A program made the translations under genes and the position numbers. Positions 40,344 to 51,709 of a stretch of DNA of 64,000 nucleotides are shown here, piece after piece; the stretch's first letter is position 1, and the number at the start of each line of letters is the position of its first letter. The stretch is from CAWALV01 sp963782965. Lineage in GTDB: Bacteria; Actinomycetota; Actinomycetes; Acidothermales; Acidothermaceae. The stretch lies in NCBI GenBank assembly GCA_963782965.1, contig CAWALV010000006.1:1302001-1366000 (forward strand), read 5' to 3'. The notes below the pieces were generated by a model that saw only the letters and a program-made list of their open reading frames with translations, made no database searches and was not told the DNA's origin.

Positions 40344-41120
40344 ATGCGAGCCGTTGATCGTCCACAGTCGCGCCGCGAAGACACATCGACCCGCGGTGGC
40401 GTCGGGCTCGCCACTGTCGTCGGGGTCGCGATCGTCGTCGCCACGCTCGGCCTGGCCGCCGGCTGCTCGAAGGGGCACGGCGCGGCCACCACGACACCGT
40501 CCTCGTCATTGCCGGTCGTGACCTCCAGCGGCCCGGCGTCCTCTCCGGCGCCATCTCCGTCCACCTCTGCGCCGCCATCGCTGCCCGTCGGTTGCTCGCA
40601 GCTCTTGCCGTTGCAGGCGGTGCAGCAGGCGCTCGGCGTCGGGGTCCCGGGCAAGGTCACCTACCTGCGGGCCGCGCCGGTGCCGGCGTCCGGGCGCACC
40701 GGCCGAGTGACCTGCGGTTACGGCGTGCCGATCGGCTCGGGTGCCAGCGGCAGCCCGTCAGCCTCCCCGACCGGGCCGCCCCTCGTCGAGGTCTCCTACA
40801 TCACCTACACCGACGCCAAGACGGCCGCTGGGCGCGTGTCGCTGACCGTCCAACACGACGGGCAGACCGCGACGATCACCAAGGTCACGGTCGGCGGGCA
40901 GCCGGCCTGGGTGCTGGTCGGCAAGCAGTGGAACGAGCTGCTGATGGCCGACGGGGCGCGCACCCTCGTCGTCGAGGTGTCGCCGTCGATCCTGCCCGCC
41001 GCGAAAGCGCCCGCCGCGCTCTCGGCCATGGCGGCCAAGATGCTGCAGTTCGGCGCGTCGGCCGGTGCGTCAGGCGGCGCGTCCGCCGGTGCGTCGGGCT
41101 CGCCCGCGGCCAGCTCGTGA
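40344..41120 (+). CDS. Lipoprotein of unknown function
   Basis: Secreted lipoprotein of 258 residues. The signal sequence (about 20-41) ends in lipobox LAAGC (Cys41), followed by a Ser/Pro/Thr linker to about residue 85. The domain after that contains two cysteines (VGCSQLLPLQAVQQALG and VTCGYGVP), a pattern of DUF3558-like actinobacterial lipoproteins, and strands such as VEVSYITYTDAKTAA and PAWVLVGKQWNELLMADG. The tail is a GAS-rich low-complexity stretch. I cannot assign a role. ATG 40344 is fixed by the -10 spacing. It is followed seven bases later by coaE, so they are probably co-transcribed. Confidence 0.78.
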   Translation: MRAVDRPQSRREDTSTRGGVGLATVVGVAIVVATLGLAAGCSKGHGAATTTPSSSLPVVTSSGPASSPAPSPSTSAPPSLPVGCSQLLPLQAVQQALGVGVPGKVTYLRAAPVPASGRTGRVTCGYGVPIGSGASGSPSASPTGPPLVEVSYITYTDAKTAAGRVSLTVQHDGQTATITKVTVGGQPAWVLVGKQWNELLMADGARTLVVEVSPSILPAAKAPAALSAMAAKMLQFGASAGASGGASAGASGSPAASS

Positions 41121-41127
41121 GCCACTC

Positions 41128-41730
41128 GTGACGGGCGGCCCGCTCGTCGTCGGGTTGACCGGCGGACTCGGCGCCGGGAAGAGCGTGGCACTCGATCGTT
41201 TCGCCGAGCTCGGAGCCGTTGTCATCGACGCCGACGAGATCGCCCACGCCGTCGTCGAGCCCGGCACGCCGGGGTTCGAGGCGGTTGCGGAGGCTTTCGG
41301 GCCGGGTGTCCTGGCCTCCGACGGCTCGCTCGACCGGCAACGAATCGCCGAAATCGTCTTCGCCGACGCCGCTTCGCGCCGGCGGCTGGAAGAGATCGTC
41401 CACCCGCTGGTCAGAGCCGAGACCCGGCGTCGCATCGAGGAGACGCCGGCCGACGCCACCGTCGTCAACGCCGTCCCGCTCCTCGTCGAGGTGGGCATGG
41501 TCGAGGAGTTCGACCGGATCGTCGTGGTGGAGGCGGCCCGCGAGCTGCGCTTGGAGCGACTCGCGCACCGGGGCATGAGCCAGCCCCAGGCCCTGATGCG
41601 GATGGCAGCCCAGGTCGACGACGACCAGCGGCGCGCCGTGGCGTGGCGGGTGATCGTCAACGACGGGAGCCTCGCCGAGCTGCGTGCCGAGGTCGACGAG
41701 GTCTGGCGCGACCTCCAAGGAGTGCGCTGA
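41128..41730 (+). CDS. coaE: Dephospho-CoA kinase
   Basis: Last enzyme of CoA synthesis, which phosphorylates the 3'-OH of dephospho-CoA. The 200 residues correspond to a single-domain CoaE; mycobacterial CoaE carries an extra C-terminal UPF0157 domain that is absent here. The P-loop is GLTGGLGAGKSVAL, then DADEIAHAVVEPGTPG, HPLVRAETRRRI and VPLLVEVGMVEEFDRIVVV with the lid region RLAHRGMSQPQALMRM. GTG 41128 follows the lipoprotein stop closely. Confidence 0.94.
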   Translation: MTGGPLVVGLTGGLGAGKSVALDRFAELGAVVIDADEIAHAVVEPGTPGFEAVAEAFGPGVLASDGSLDRQRIAEIVFADAASRRRLEEIVHPLVRAETRRRIEETPADATVVNAVPLLVEVGMVEEFDRIVVVEAARELRLERLAHRGMSQPQALMRMAAQVDDDQRRAVAWRVIVNDGSLAELRAEVDEVWRDLQGVR

Positions 41731-41788
41731 GCGTCGCTCTGCGAGGGCCTCGGAGAATCCGGGCTCGGCGGTTGTCGGTGGCGGCACG

Positions 41789-41794
41789 TACCGT
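41789..41794 (+). promoter_or_regulatory. Leaderless-type -10 element for uvrB
   Basis: TACCGT is exactly seven bases before GTG 41802, with no ribosome-binding site. Confidence 0.6.
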
Positions 41795-41801
41795 GGTCGG
41801 C

Positions 41802-43916
41802 GTGAGACCCATCACCGATCTCGAGCGCCGGGTGGCGCCGTTCCAGGTCGTCAGCGACTTCTCACCGGCCGGTGACCAGCCCCAGGCGATCGACGAACTC
41901 GAACAGCGCGTCCGGCGCGGCGATCACGACATCGTCCTGCTCGGCGCGACCGGCACCGGCAAGTCGGCGACCACCGCATGGCTCGTCGAGCGGCTGCAGC
42001 GACCCACCCTCGTGATGCAGCCGAACAAGACGCTAGCGGCCCAGTTCGCCAACGAGTTGAAGCAGCTGCTGCCCAACAACGCGGTCGAGTACTTCGTGAG
42101 CTACTACGACTACTACCAGCCCGAAGCGTACGTGCCGCAGACAGACACCTACATCGAGAAGGACTCCTCGATCAACGACGAGGTCGAGCGGTTGCGGCAC
42201 TCGGCGACGAACAGCCTGCTGACGCGGCGCGACGTCGTGGTGGTGGCGAGCGTGTCGTGCATCTACGGCCTCGGCACACCTCAGGAGTACGTCGACCGGA
42301 TGGTTCGGCTGAAGGTCGGCCAAGAGATCGAACGCGACAAGCTGCTGCGCCGTCTCGTCGACATCCAGTACACCCGCAACGACGTGGCGTTCACCCGCGG
42401 CACGTTCCGGGTGCGCGGCGACACCATCGAGGTCATCCCGCAGTACGAAGAACTCGCCGTCCGCATCGAGATGTTCGGCGACGAGATCGAGCGGCTCTCG
42501 ACCCTGCACCCGCTGACCGGTGACGTCGTCACCGAGGATTCCGAGCTGTACATCTTCCCCGCCTCGCACTATGTAGCGGGTCCGGAGCGGATGGAGCGTG
42601 CCATCCGTGGCATCGAGACCGAGCTGGAACAGCGCCTCGCCGAGTTGGAGAAGCAGGGCAAGTTGCTCGAGGCGCAGCGGCTGCGCATGCGCACGACCTA
42701 CGACCTCGAGATGATGCGCCAGGTCGGCAGCTGTTCCGGCATCGAGAACTACAGCCGCCACATCGACGGGCGCGGCCCGGGCACCCCGCCGAACACGTTG
42801 CTCGACTACTTCCCGGAGGACTTCCTGCTCGTCATCGACGAGTCGCACGTCAGCGTGCCCCAGATCGGCGGCATGTACGAGGGGGACATGTCGCGCAAGC
42901 GAACCCTCGTCGAGCATGGCTTCCGGTTACCGAGCGCGATGGATAACCGCCCGCTGCGCTGGGAGGAATTCCTCGACCGGGTGGGGCAGACGGTCTATCT
43001 CTCCGCGACCCCAGGGTCGTACGAGCTGTCCCGGGTTGCGGGCGACGTCGTCGAGCAGGTCATCCGGCCCACCGGCCTGGTCGACCCCGAGGTCGTCGTG
43101 AAGAAGACGAAGGGTCAGATCGACGATCTGGTGCACGAGATCCGGGTGCGGGCCGAACGCGACGAGCGAGTGCTCGTCACGACGTTGACGAAGAAGATGT
43201 CCGAAGATCTCACCGACTACCTGCTCGAGCTGGGTATCCGGGTGCGCTACCTGCACAGCGAGGTCGACACGTTGCGCCGCGTCGAACTGCTCCGCGAGTT
43301 GCGGCTCGGCGAGTTCGACGTCCTCGTCGGCATCAACCTCTTGCGCGAGGGCCTCGACCTGCCCGAGGTGTCGTTGGTCTCCATCCTGGACGCCGACAAG
43401 GAAGGTTTCCTCCGTTCCGACACGTCTCTCATCCAGACCATCGGGCGTGCCGCCCGCAACGTCTCCGGTCAGGTGCACATGTACGCCGACACCGTCACGC
43501 CGTCGATGGCCCGGGCGATCGACGAGACCAACCGGCGTCGCGCCAAGCAGGTCGCGTACAACGAGGAACGTGGCATCGATCCGCAGCCGCTCCGCAAGAA
43601 GATTGCCGACATCCTCGATTCGATCGTCCGCGAGGACGCTGACACCCAAAAGCTCATCGGCGGCGCCGGTCGTCAGGTGAGCCGGGGGAAGACCCCCGTG
43701 CCCGGGCTGGGTTCTCGCCCTGGAGCGGCCGGTGCGCACGCAAAAGAACTCGCCGGCATGCCTCGCGCGGAGCTGTCGAGCCTGATCGAGCAACTCACCG
43801 ACCAGATGCACACGGCCGCGGCAGAGTTGCAGTTCGAACTCGCGGCGCGGCTGCGCGACGAGATCCACGAGCTGAAGAAGGAACTGCGCGGCATGGAGGC
43901 CGCCGGCGTCCGATAG
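41802..43916 (+). CDS. uvrB: UvrABC excinuclease subunit B
   Basis: Damage-verifying helicase-like subunit of nucleotide excision repair, 704 residues. Walker A is LLGATGTGKSATTAW. The beta-hairpin that probes DNA is VSYYDYYQPEAYVPQTDTY followed by IEKD. The DEAD-box equivalent is LLVIDESHVSVPQIGG. Helicase motifs V/VI lie in LVGINLLREGLDLPEVSLV and QTIGRAARN. The C-terminal UVR motif (IEQLTDQMHTAAAELQFELA and following) docks on UvrC. GTG 41802 is set by the leaderless -10. Confidence 0.97.
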   Translation: MRPITDLERRVAPFQVVSDFSPAGDQPQAIDELEQRVRRGDHDIVLLGATGTGKSATTAWLVERLQRPTLVMQPNKTLAAQFANELKQLLPNNAVEYFVSYYDYYQPEAYVPQTDTYIEKDSSINDEVERLRHSATNSLLTRRDVVVVASVSCIYGLGTPQEYVDRMVRLKVGQEIERDKLLRRLVDIQYTRNDVAFTRGTFRVRGDTIEVIPQYEELAVRIEMFGDEIERLSTLHPLTGDVVTEDSELYIFPASHYVAGPERMERAIRGIETELEQRLAELEKQGKLLEAQRLRMRTTYDLEMMRQVGSCSGIENYSRHIDGRGPGTPPNTLLDYFPEDFLLVIDESHVSVPQIGGMYEGDMSRKRTLVEHGFRLPSAMDNRPLRWEEFLDRVGQTVYLSATPGSYELSRVAGDVVEQVIRPTGLVDPEVVVKKTKGQIDDLVHEIRVRAERDERVLVTTLTKKMSEDLTDYLLELGIRVRYLHSEVDTLRRVELLRELRLGEFDVLVGINLLREGLDLPEVSLVSILDADKEGFLRSDTSLIQTIGRAARNVSGQVHMYADTVTPSMARAIDETNRRRAKQVAYNEERGIDPQPLRKKIADILDSIVREDADTQKLIGGAGRQVSRGKTPVPGLGSRPGAAGAHAKELAGMPRAELSSLIEQLTDQMHTAAAELQFELAARLRDEIHELKKELRGMEAAGVR

Positions 43917-44099
43917 ATGCGCCGGCCGGCGTCCGCCCGTGAACGGGGCGGTGAGTCGCAGGGTGGCGAGGCGCGCACGGCGGGCGAGCGGTCCATCCGG
44001 CAGGCCGCCGCCACCGCGCACGAGGCGGAGCGGACGCCGACCGATATCGGCGATCCGGACGAGGCGCCGTCGGGCGACCCGCTGCCTGCTCGCTCCGAC

Positions 44100-44762
44100 C
44101 TACCAGCCGCGGTCGCGCCACTCCGGTAGGTGGGGTCGCTCGGTGCCGAGCGTGGTGTCGTTGCCATGGCCCGGATACACCCAGGTCTCGTCGGGGAGCA
44201 CGGCGAACACCCGTTCTTCGAGGTCGTCCATCAACGAGGTGAAGTGGGCAGCGTTGCCTTGCGTGTTGCCGGGGCCACCCGGGAACAGCGAGTCGCCGGT
44301 GAACAAGTGCGGGGCTTTCGGGTCGGCGTCGTAGAGCAGTGCGATGCTGCCCGGCGTATGGCCGCGCAGGTGGATGACCTTCAGCCGTGCCTCGCCGACC
44401 TCGATGACGTCGCCGTGCTCGACGTACCTGCTGGTCGGCACCGGGAGGGCCGGCGCGTCGAGGGGGTGCGCGATCACCGCAGCGCCCGTCACGCCGACGA
44501 CCGCCTGCAGGCCGGACCAGTGGTCGGCGTGCTGGTGCGTCGTGATCACCTTCAGCAGGATGCCGTCGTCGCGCGTCTCGAGCAGCCGGTCGGGCTCGGC
44601 CGCCGCGTCGATCAAGATCGTGTCGCCGGTGCGCGTGCAGCGCAAAAAGTAGGCGTTGTTGTTCATCGGCCCGACGGCGATCTTGGTGATGCGCAGGCCG
44701 GGCAGGTCCCTCACGTCTGGCGGGCCGCCTACAACGACGTCCCCGGTGTAGTCAGCAGGCAT
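44100..44762 (-). CDS. Metallo-beta-lactamase-fold hydrolase (glyoxalase II-like)
   Basis: Zinc hydrolase of 220 residues. The metal-binding motif is THQHADHWSGL (HxHxDH) at about residue 80. The further ligands are His in LRGHTPGS, Asp in LFTGDSLFPGGPGN and His in VYPGHGND. NNNAYFLRC near the N-terminus is typical of glyoxalase II-like and persulfide dioxygenase-like enzymes; the substrate here is not known. A homologue lies between uvrB and uvrA in Mycobacterium. ATG 44762 is preferred to ATG 44771 because CAGAAT (complement of 44770-44775) stands seven bases before it. Confidence 0.9.
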   Translation of the reverse strand: MPADYTGDVVVGGPPDVRDLPGLRITKIAVGPMNNNAYFLRCTRTGDTILIDAAAEPDRLLETRDDGILLKVITTHQHADHWSGLQAVVGVTGAAVIAHPLDAPALPVPTSRYVEHGDVIEVGEARLKVIHLRGHTPGSIALLYDADPKAPHLFTGDSLFPGGPGNTQGNAAHFTSLMDDLEERVFAVLPDETWVYPGHGNDTTLGTERPHLPEWRDRGW

Positions 44763-44769
44763 GCCGATC

Positions 44770-44775
44770 ATTCTG
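44770..44775 (-). promoter_or_regulatory. Leaderless-type -10 element for the MBL gene
   Basis: On the minus strand CAGAAT is seven bases before ATG 44762. It departs from TANNNT at the first base. Confidence 0.35.
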
Positions 44776-44814
44776 CCACCCGGCCCGTCGGCGGATGCTG
44801 GGCCGGCCAGCAGG

Positions 44815-45534
44815 TCAGGTCCAGACGGGCGGGGCCGGCAGGTCGCCGCCGGTGACCTGCAGGCTGCTCCCGTCGGTGCGGCCGAGCAGCCAGGTGGCGA
44901 GCGCATGGGTCGGCCCGCTGATCTCGAGACCGGCTCCGCCGGCCACCGGGACGACGCCGGGTGCATCGGTCGGTCGTAGCGTGCACGGCGTGATCGCGCG
45001 CGCCTCGAAGACGGGCAGCACGGCGTGCAGGATGCGCAACGCGAAGTCCGGCGGCCAGTCGGCCGCGGTGTAGCCGGCGTCGAGATCGACGTGATGGATG
45101 GCGATCTCGCGCACCCGGGAGTCGAGCGCTGCCCGCACGGGGCGCCGGTCTCCGCGCAGCGTGAATGCCACGACGGTCTCCCACTCGTGGGCAGGCACCG
45201 CCGCGACCGTGGCGTGGAACCGTTCGAACGACGTCTCGACATCGGCGATCTGCTGCGCGATCGGCCTCGCGGCGCCCGCCTCGATCGCGGCGTCTCGGGC
45301 TTCCTGGCTCGGGTAGGCGGGCTTCTCCACGCCGGTCGTCACCCCCGACAGCACGTTGCACATGGCGTCGGCGCCTCGGGCCAGGTGGGTGAGAACGTGG
45401 CCGCGGGACCAGCCCGGCAGGAGCGACGGCGCCGGCACGTCGTCGTCCGAGAGCGTGCGGGCGGTGCGCAGCAGCCGATCGGTGGCGGCTCGGACGTCGG
45501 CGGAAGTCTCAGCCGGGTCGAAGTGTTCAGTCAC
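44815..45534 (-). CDS. MDMPI/DinB-fold maleylpyruvate isomerase-family protein
   Basis: Four-helix-bundle protein of 239 residues of the mycothiol-dependent maleylpyruvate isomerase family. The N-terminal MDMPI domain shows DDDVPAPSLLPGWSRGHVLT followed by HLARGADAM, whose His is a metal ligand. Further His ligands are in REIAIHHVDLDAG. The C-terminal domain (about 175-239) ends SSLQVTGGDLPAPP, as in the SCP2-like tail. Mycothiol is the actinobacterial thiol, which fits the organism. The true reaction is unknown. GTG 45534 has TAGGTT six bases before it. Confidence 0.85.
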   Translation of the reverse strand: MTEHFDPAETSADVRAATDRLLRTARTLSDDDVPAPSLLPGWSRGHVLTHLARGADAMCNVLSGVTTGVEKPAYPSQEARDAAIEAGAARPIAQQIADVETSFERFHATVAAVPAHEWETVVAFTLRGDRRPVRAALDSRVREIAIHHVDLDAGYTAADWPPDFALRILHAVLPVFEARAITPCTLRPTDAPGVVPVAGGAGLEISGPTHALATWLLGRTDGSSLQVTGGDLPAPPVWT

Positions 45535-45540
45535 GTGGGG

Positions 45541-45546
45541 AACCTA
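45541..45546 (-). promoter_or_regulatory. Leaderless-type -10 element for the MDMPI gene
   Basis: TAGGTT on the minus strand ends six bases before GTG 45534. Confidence 0.45.
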
Positions 45547-45607
45547 CCCGGCGGTGCGTCCGGGGGCTCCCGGATTTCGGGCCCGCCGTATTGTCGGGCG
45601 GGCCTCT

Positions 45608-45613
45608 TACGAT
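45608..45613 (+). promoter_or_regulatory. -10 element for uvrA
   Basis: TACGAT lies 73 bases before ATG 45687, implying a leader of about 65 bases. The divergent -10 for the MDMPI gene is about 65 bases to the left, so the two genes share a regulatory region. Confidence 0.4.
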
Positions 45614-45686
45614 GGACCGACCGCCGGCTGGCGGTGAAGATTTTGCAAGCACGATCTCGCAAACGAGAGGACGGCGGCAGCGCCCC

Positions 45687-48626
<2,940 letters not shown>

Positions 48627-48667
48627 CGGGCGCTCGATCACCAGCACGCTTGTGCTCGATCGATCGT

Positions 48668-48673
48668 TAGGCT
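48668..48673 (+). promoter_or_regulatory. Leaderless-type -10 element for uvrC
   Basis: TAGGCT is exactly seven bases before GTG 48681, identical to the pyk arrangement. Confidence 0.6.
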
Positions 48674-48680
48674 GAGCGGC

Positions 48681-50783
48681 GTGGCGGATCCGGCCTCGTA
48701 TCGTCCGGCGCCGGGCTCGATCCCGGAGTCGCCCGGCGTCTATCGCTTTCGCGACCAGCACGGCCGCGTCATCTACGTCGGCAAGGCGAAGAACCTGCGC
48801 TCACGCTTGAACTCCTACTTCGCCGATTTCCACGCCTTGCACGTGCGCACGCAGTCGATGGTGACGACAGCGGCGCACGTCGATTGGACCGTTGTCGCCA
48901 CCGAGGTCGAAGCGCTCCAGCTCGAGTACAACTGGATCAAGGAGTTCGACCCGCGGTTCAACGTCAAGTACCGCGACGACAAGAGTTACCCGTACCTTGC
49001 CGTCACGCTCGGCGAAGACGTGCCCCGCCTGATGGTGTATCGCGGCGCGAAGAAGAAGGGAAACCGCTACTTCGGCCCGTACTCCCACGCCTGGGCCATC
49101 CGCGAGACGCTCGACCTGCTGCTTCGCGTCTTCCCTGCCCGCACGTGCTCGAAGGGCGTGTACCGCCGCGCACAGCGGACCGGGCGCCCGTGCCTGCTCG
49201 GTCACATCGGCAAGTGCAGTGCGCCGTGCGTCGGCTGGGTCACCGAGGAGCAGCATCGCGGCATCGTCGACGACTTCTGCGACTTCATGGCCGGCCACAC
49301 GGCCGCTTACCTGAAGCGGCTCGAGCGTGAGATGCGAGCGGCCGCTGCGGCCGAGGAGTTCGAGCGCGCGGCGCGACTGCGCGACGACACCGCCGCCTTG
49401 CGCCGCGCCATCGAGAAGCAGACCGTCGTCCTGAGCGAAGACACTGACGCCGACGTCATCGCGCTCGCCGACGACCCGTTGGAAGCCGCGGTACAGGTCT
49501 TCTTCGTGCGCGGTGGTCGGGTTCGCGGGCAGCGAGGTTGGGTGGTCGAGAAGGTCGAGGCGCTGTCGGCGTCCGAGCTGGTGGAGCATTTCCTCACCCA
49601 GCTGTACGGCGAGGCGGGCGCGGGCGACGGCGGTCTCACGGGCGACGTCCCGAAAGAAGTGCTGGTGCCCGAACTGCCGCCCGAGCCGGAGGCGATGGGG
49701 GAGTGGCTGTGCGAGCGGCGCGGTACCCGGGTCGAACTGCGGGTGCCGCAGCGCGGTGACAAGCGCGCGCTGCTCGAGACGGTGAGCCGGAACGCGGCGC
49801 AAGCCCTCGCGCTGCACAAGGTGCGCCGAGCCGGCGACCTCACGGCCCGCGGTCGCGCACTCAAGGAGATCCAGGACGCGCTCGAACTCGACGATGCGCC
49901 GCTGCGTATCGAGTGCTACGACATCTCCAACCTGCAAGGAACCGACGTCGTCGCGTCCATGGTCGTGTTCGAAGACGGGTTGGCGCGCAAGAGCGAGTAC
50001 CGCCGGTTCGCGATCACCACCGTGGGCGACGCGGCCAGCAGTGCTCCTCGCGAACCCGTCGCCGCGGCCGACGCCGGCACCGATGCCTACGCGGGCACCG
50101 TTACCGATCCCGATGCTCGGGCGACCGCGAACGACGTGGCCGCGATCCACGAGGTCATCACCCGCCGGTTCCGCCGCTACCTCGAGGAGCGGTCCGCGAG
50201 TGAGTTGCAGATGGACGAGCAAGCGGCCGATGCCGACCCGGCCGGCACCCTGGCGAGCCGGCCCGGCATCGATCCGCAGACCGGCCGGCCGCGCAAGTTC
50301 GCCTACGCGCCGAACCTCGTCGTCGTCGACGGCGGCGCCCCGCAGGTCGCCGCGGCGCAGCGGGCCCTGACCGAGCTCGGCATCGACGACGTCGCGCTCG
50401 TCGGATTGGCCAAACGGCTGGAGGAGGTGTGGCTGCCCGGAGAGCCCGATCCGGTGATCCTGCCGCGTACCAGCGAGGGGCTCTACCTGCTCCAGCGCAT
50501 CCGCGACGAAGCCCACCGGTTCGCGATCACCTACCATCGCGCCAAGCGGTCGAAGTCGATGACGCGTAGCGCGCTTGAAGGCATTCCGGGCTTAGGTGCG
50601 ACGCGCAGGGGCGCGTTGCTGCGACACTTCGGGTCGGTGAGACGCATGAAGGCGGCGGGTGTCGACGAGATAGCTGCGGTGCCCGGAGTCGGGCGCCACA
50701 CGGCGGAGACCGTCTTCGCCGCCTTGCACGTCGACGCACCCCGCGCCACCGACGGTGACCAGGCTGAGGAGGGCAGGCCGTGA
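48681..50783 (+). CDS. uvrC: UvrABC excinuclease subunit C
   Basis: Nuclease that makes both incisions around the lesion, 700 residues. The GIY-YIG domain is at the N-terminus (SPGVYRFRDQHGRVIYVGKA, then KNLRSRLNSYF). The UvrB-binding UVR motif lies around residue 215 (LEREMRAAAAAEEFERAARL). The RNase H-like endonuclease core is IECYDISNLQGTDVVASMVV and VVDGGAPQVAAA. C-terminal helix-hairpin-helix repeats begin at LEGIPGLGATRRGALLRHFG. An acidic low-complexity insert (about 455-535) separates the core motifs; it is longer than in E. coli. The stop overlaps rapZ (GTGA). Confidence 0.97.
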   Translation: MADPASYRPAPGSIPESPGVYRFRDQHGRVIYVGKAKNLRSRLNSYFADFHALHVRTQSMVTTAAHVDWTVVATEVEALQLEYNWIKEFDPRFNVKYRDDKSYPYLAVTLGEDVPRLMVYRGAKKKGNRYFGPYSHAWAIRETLDLLLRVFPARTCSKGVYRRAQRTGRPCLLGHIGKCSAPCVGWVTEEQHRGIVDDFCDFMAGHTAAYLKRLEREMRAAAAAEEFERAARLRDDTAALRRAIEKQTVVLSEDTDADVIALADDPLEAAVQVFFVRGGRVRGQRGWVVEKVEALSASELVEHFLTQLYGEAGAGDGGLTGDVPKEVLVPELPPEPEAMGEWLCERRGTRVELRVPQRGDKRALLETVSRNAAQALALHKVRRAGDLTARGRALKEIQDALELDDAPLRIECYDISNLQGTDVVASMVVFEDGLARKSEYRRFAITTVGDAASSAPREPVAAADAGTDAYAGTVTDPDARATANDVAAIHEVITRRFRRYLEERSASELQMDEQAADADPAGTLASRPGIDPQTGRPRKFAYAPNLVVVDGGAPQVAAAQRALTELGIDDVALVGLAKRLEEVWLPGEPDPVILPRTSEGLYLLQRIRDEAHRFAITYHRAKRSKSMTRSALEGIPGLGATRRGALLRHFGSVRRMKAAGVDEIAAVPGVGRHTAETVFAALHVDAPRATDGDQAEEGRP

Positions 50784-51709
50784 CCGCCACACCTCCGAGC
50801 CCCGCGACCCGGGCCACCTCGACCGACGCCCTCCATCTGGTCGTCCTCACCGGGCTCTCCGGGGCGGGCCGGAGCACGGCGGCGAAATGCCTGGAAGACC
50901 TCGGCTGGTTCGTCGTCGACAACCTGCCGCCGGCGCTGCTGAACACCATGGTCGAGCTCGGCACCAGAAGTGGCGGTGCCATCGGCAAGATCGCGGCTGT
51001 CGTCGACGTCCGGAGCCGTGGCTTCACCTCCGACCTGCACGGCGCCCTGTCGGCGCTGGAGCGTCGTGGCGCCGAGCTCCAGGTGCTCTTTCTCGAGGCT
51101 TCGGACGACGAGTTGGTGCGGCGGTTCGAAAACGTACGGCGGCCGCATCCCCTGCAGGGCGACGGCCGGCTGGTCGACGGAATCGCTCGCGAGCGGGACC
51201 TGCTCCGCGACGTGCGCGGCGAGGCGGACCTCGTGCTCGACACGACCCGGCTGAACGTCCACGAGCTACGCGCCAAGATCGTCGCCGCTTTCGCGGACGC
51301 CGACGAGCCCACCTTGCGGGCCGCCGTCGTCTCGTTCGGCTACAAGTACGGTCTGCCGGTAGACGCCGACCTCGTCGTCGATTGCCGTTTCCTGCCGAAC
51401 CCGCACTGGGTACCCGAGCTGCGACCCCTCACCGGGCGCGACCCGGAGGTCCGCGAGTACGTGCTCGGGCAGCCCGCGACGCGGCAGTTCCTCGATCGCT
51501 ACACCGAACTGCTCGAGATCCTCGTCGCCGGATACCGCCAGGAGGGCAAGCGGTTCCTCACCCTGGCCGTAGGCTGCACAGGCGGCAAGCACCGCAGCGT
51601 CACGATCGCGGAGGAGCTGGCCGCCCGGCTGGCCGCCCTTGGTCGGGCCGACGAACAGCACGATGCGATCGAGGTACAGGTGAGCCATCGGGACCTGGGT
51701 CGCGAGTGA
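50780..51709 (+). CDS. rapZ: RNase adapter/nucleotide-binding protein RapZ
   Basis: P-loop protein of the YvcJ/RapZ family, 309 residues. In E. coli it controls the glmS small RNAs; in actinobacteria its role is less clear. Walker A is LTGLSGAGRSTAAKCLEDLG and Walker B-like VVDNLPPALL. The C-terminal ligand-binding domain shows VSFGYKYGLP, CRFLPNPHWV, LRPLTGRDPEV and the GCTGGKHRSVTIAEELA motif. It forms a conserved trio with yvcK and whiA, linked here by GTGA overlaps on both sides. Confidence 0.95.
   Translation: MTATPPSPATRATSTDALHLVVLTGLSGAGRSTAAKCLEDLGWFVVDNLPPALLNTMVELGTRSGGAIGKIAAVVDVRSRGFTSDLHGALSALERRGAELQVLFLEASDDELVRRFENVRRPHPLQGDGRLVDGIARERDLLRDVRGEADLVLDTTRLNVHELRAKIVAAFADADEPTLRAAVVSFGYKYGLPVDADLVVDCRFLPNPHWVPELRPLTGRDPEVREYVLGQPATRQFLDRYTELLEILVAGYRQEGKRFLTLAVGCTGGKHRSVTIAEELAARLAALGRADEQHDAIEVQVSHRDLGRE

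Noticed and set aside
43917..44129. 70-codon plus-strand frame directly after uvrB
   Set aside because: It starts at ATG right after the uvrB stop but has no ribosome-binding site and reads as low-complexity Ala/Arg/Pro. It overlaps the end of the convergent MBL gene.
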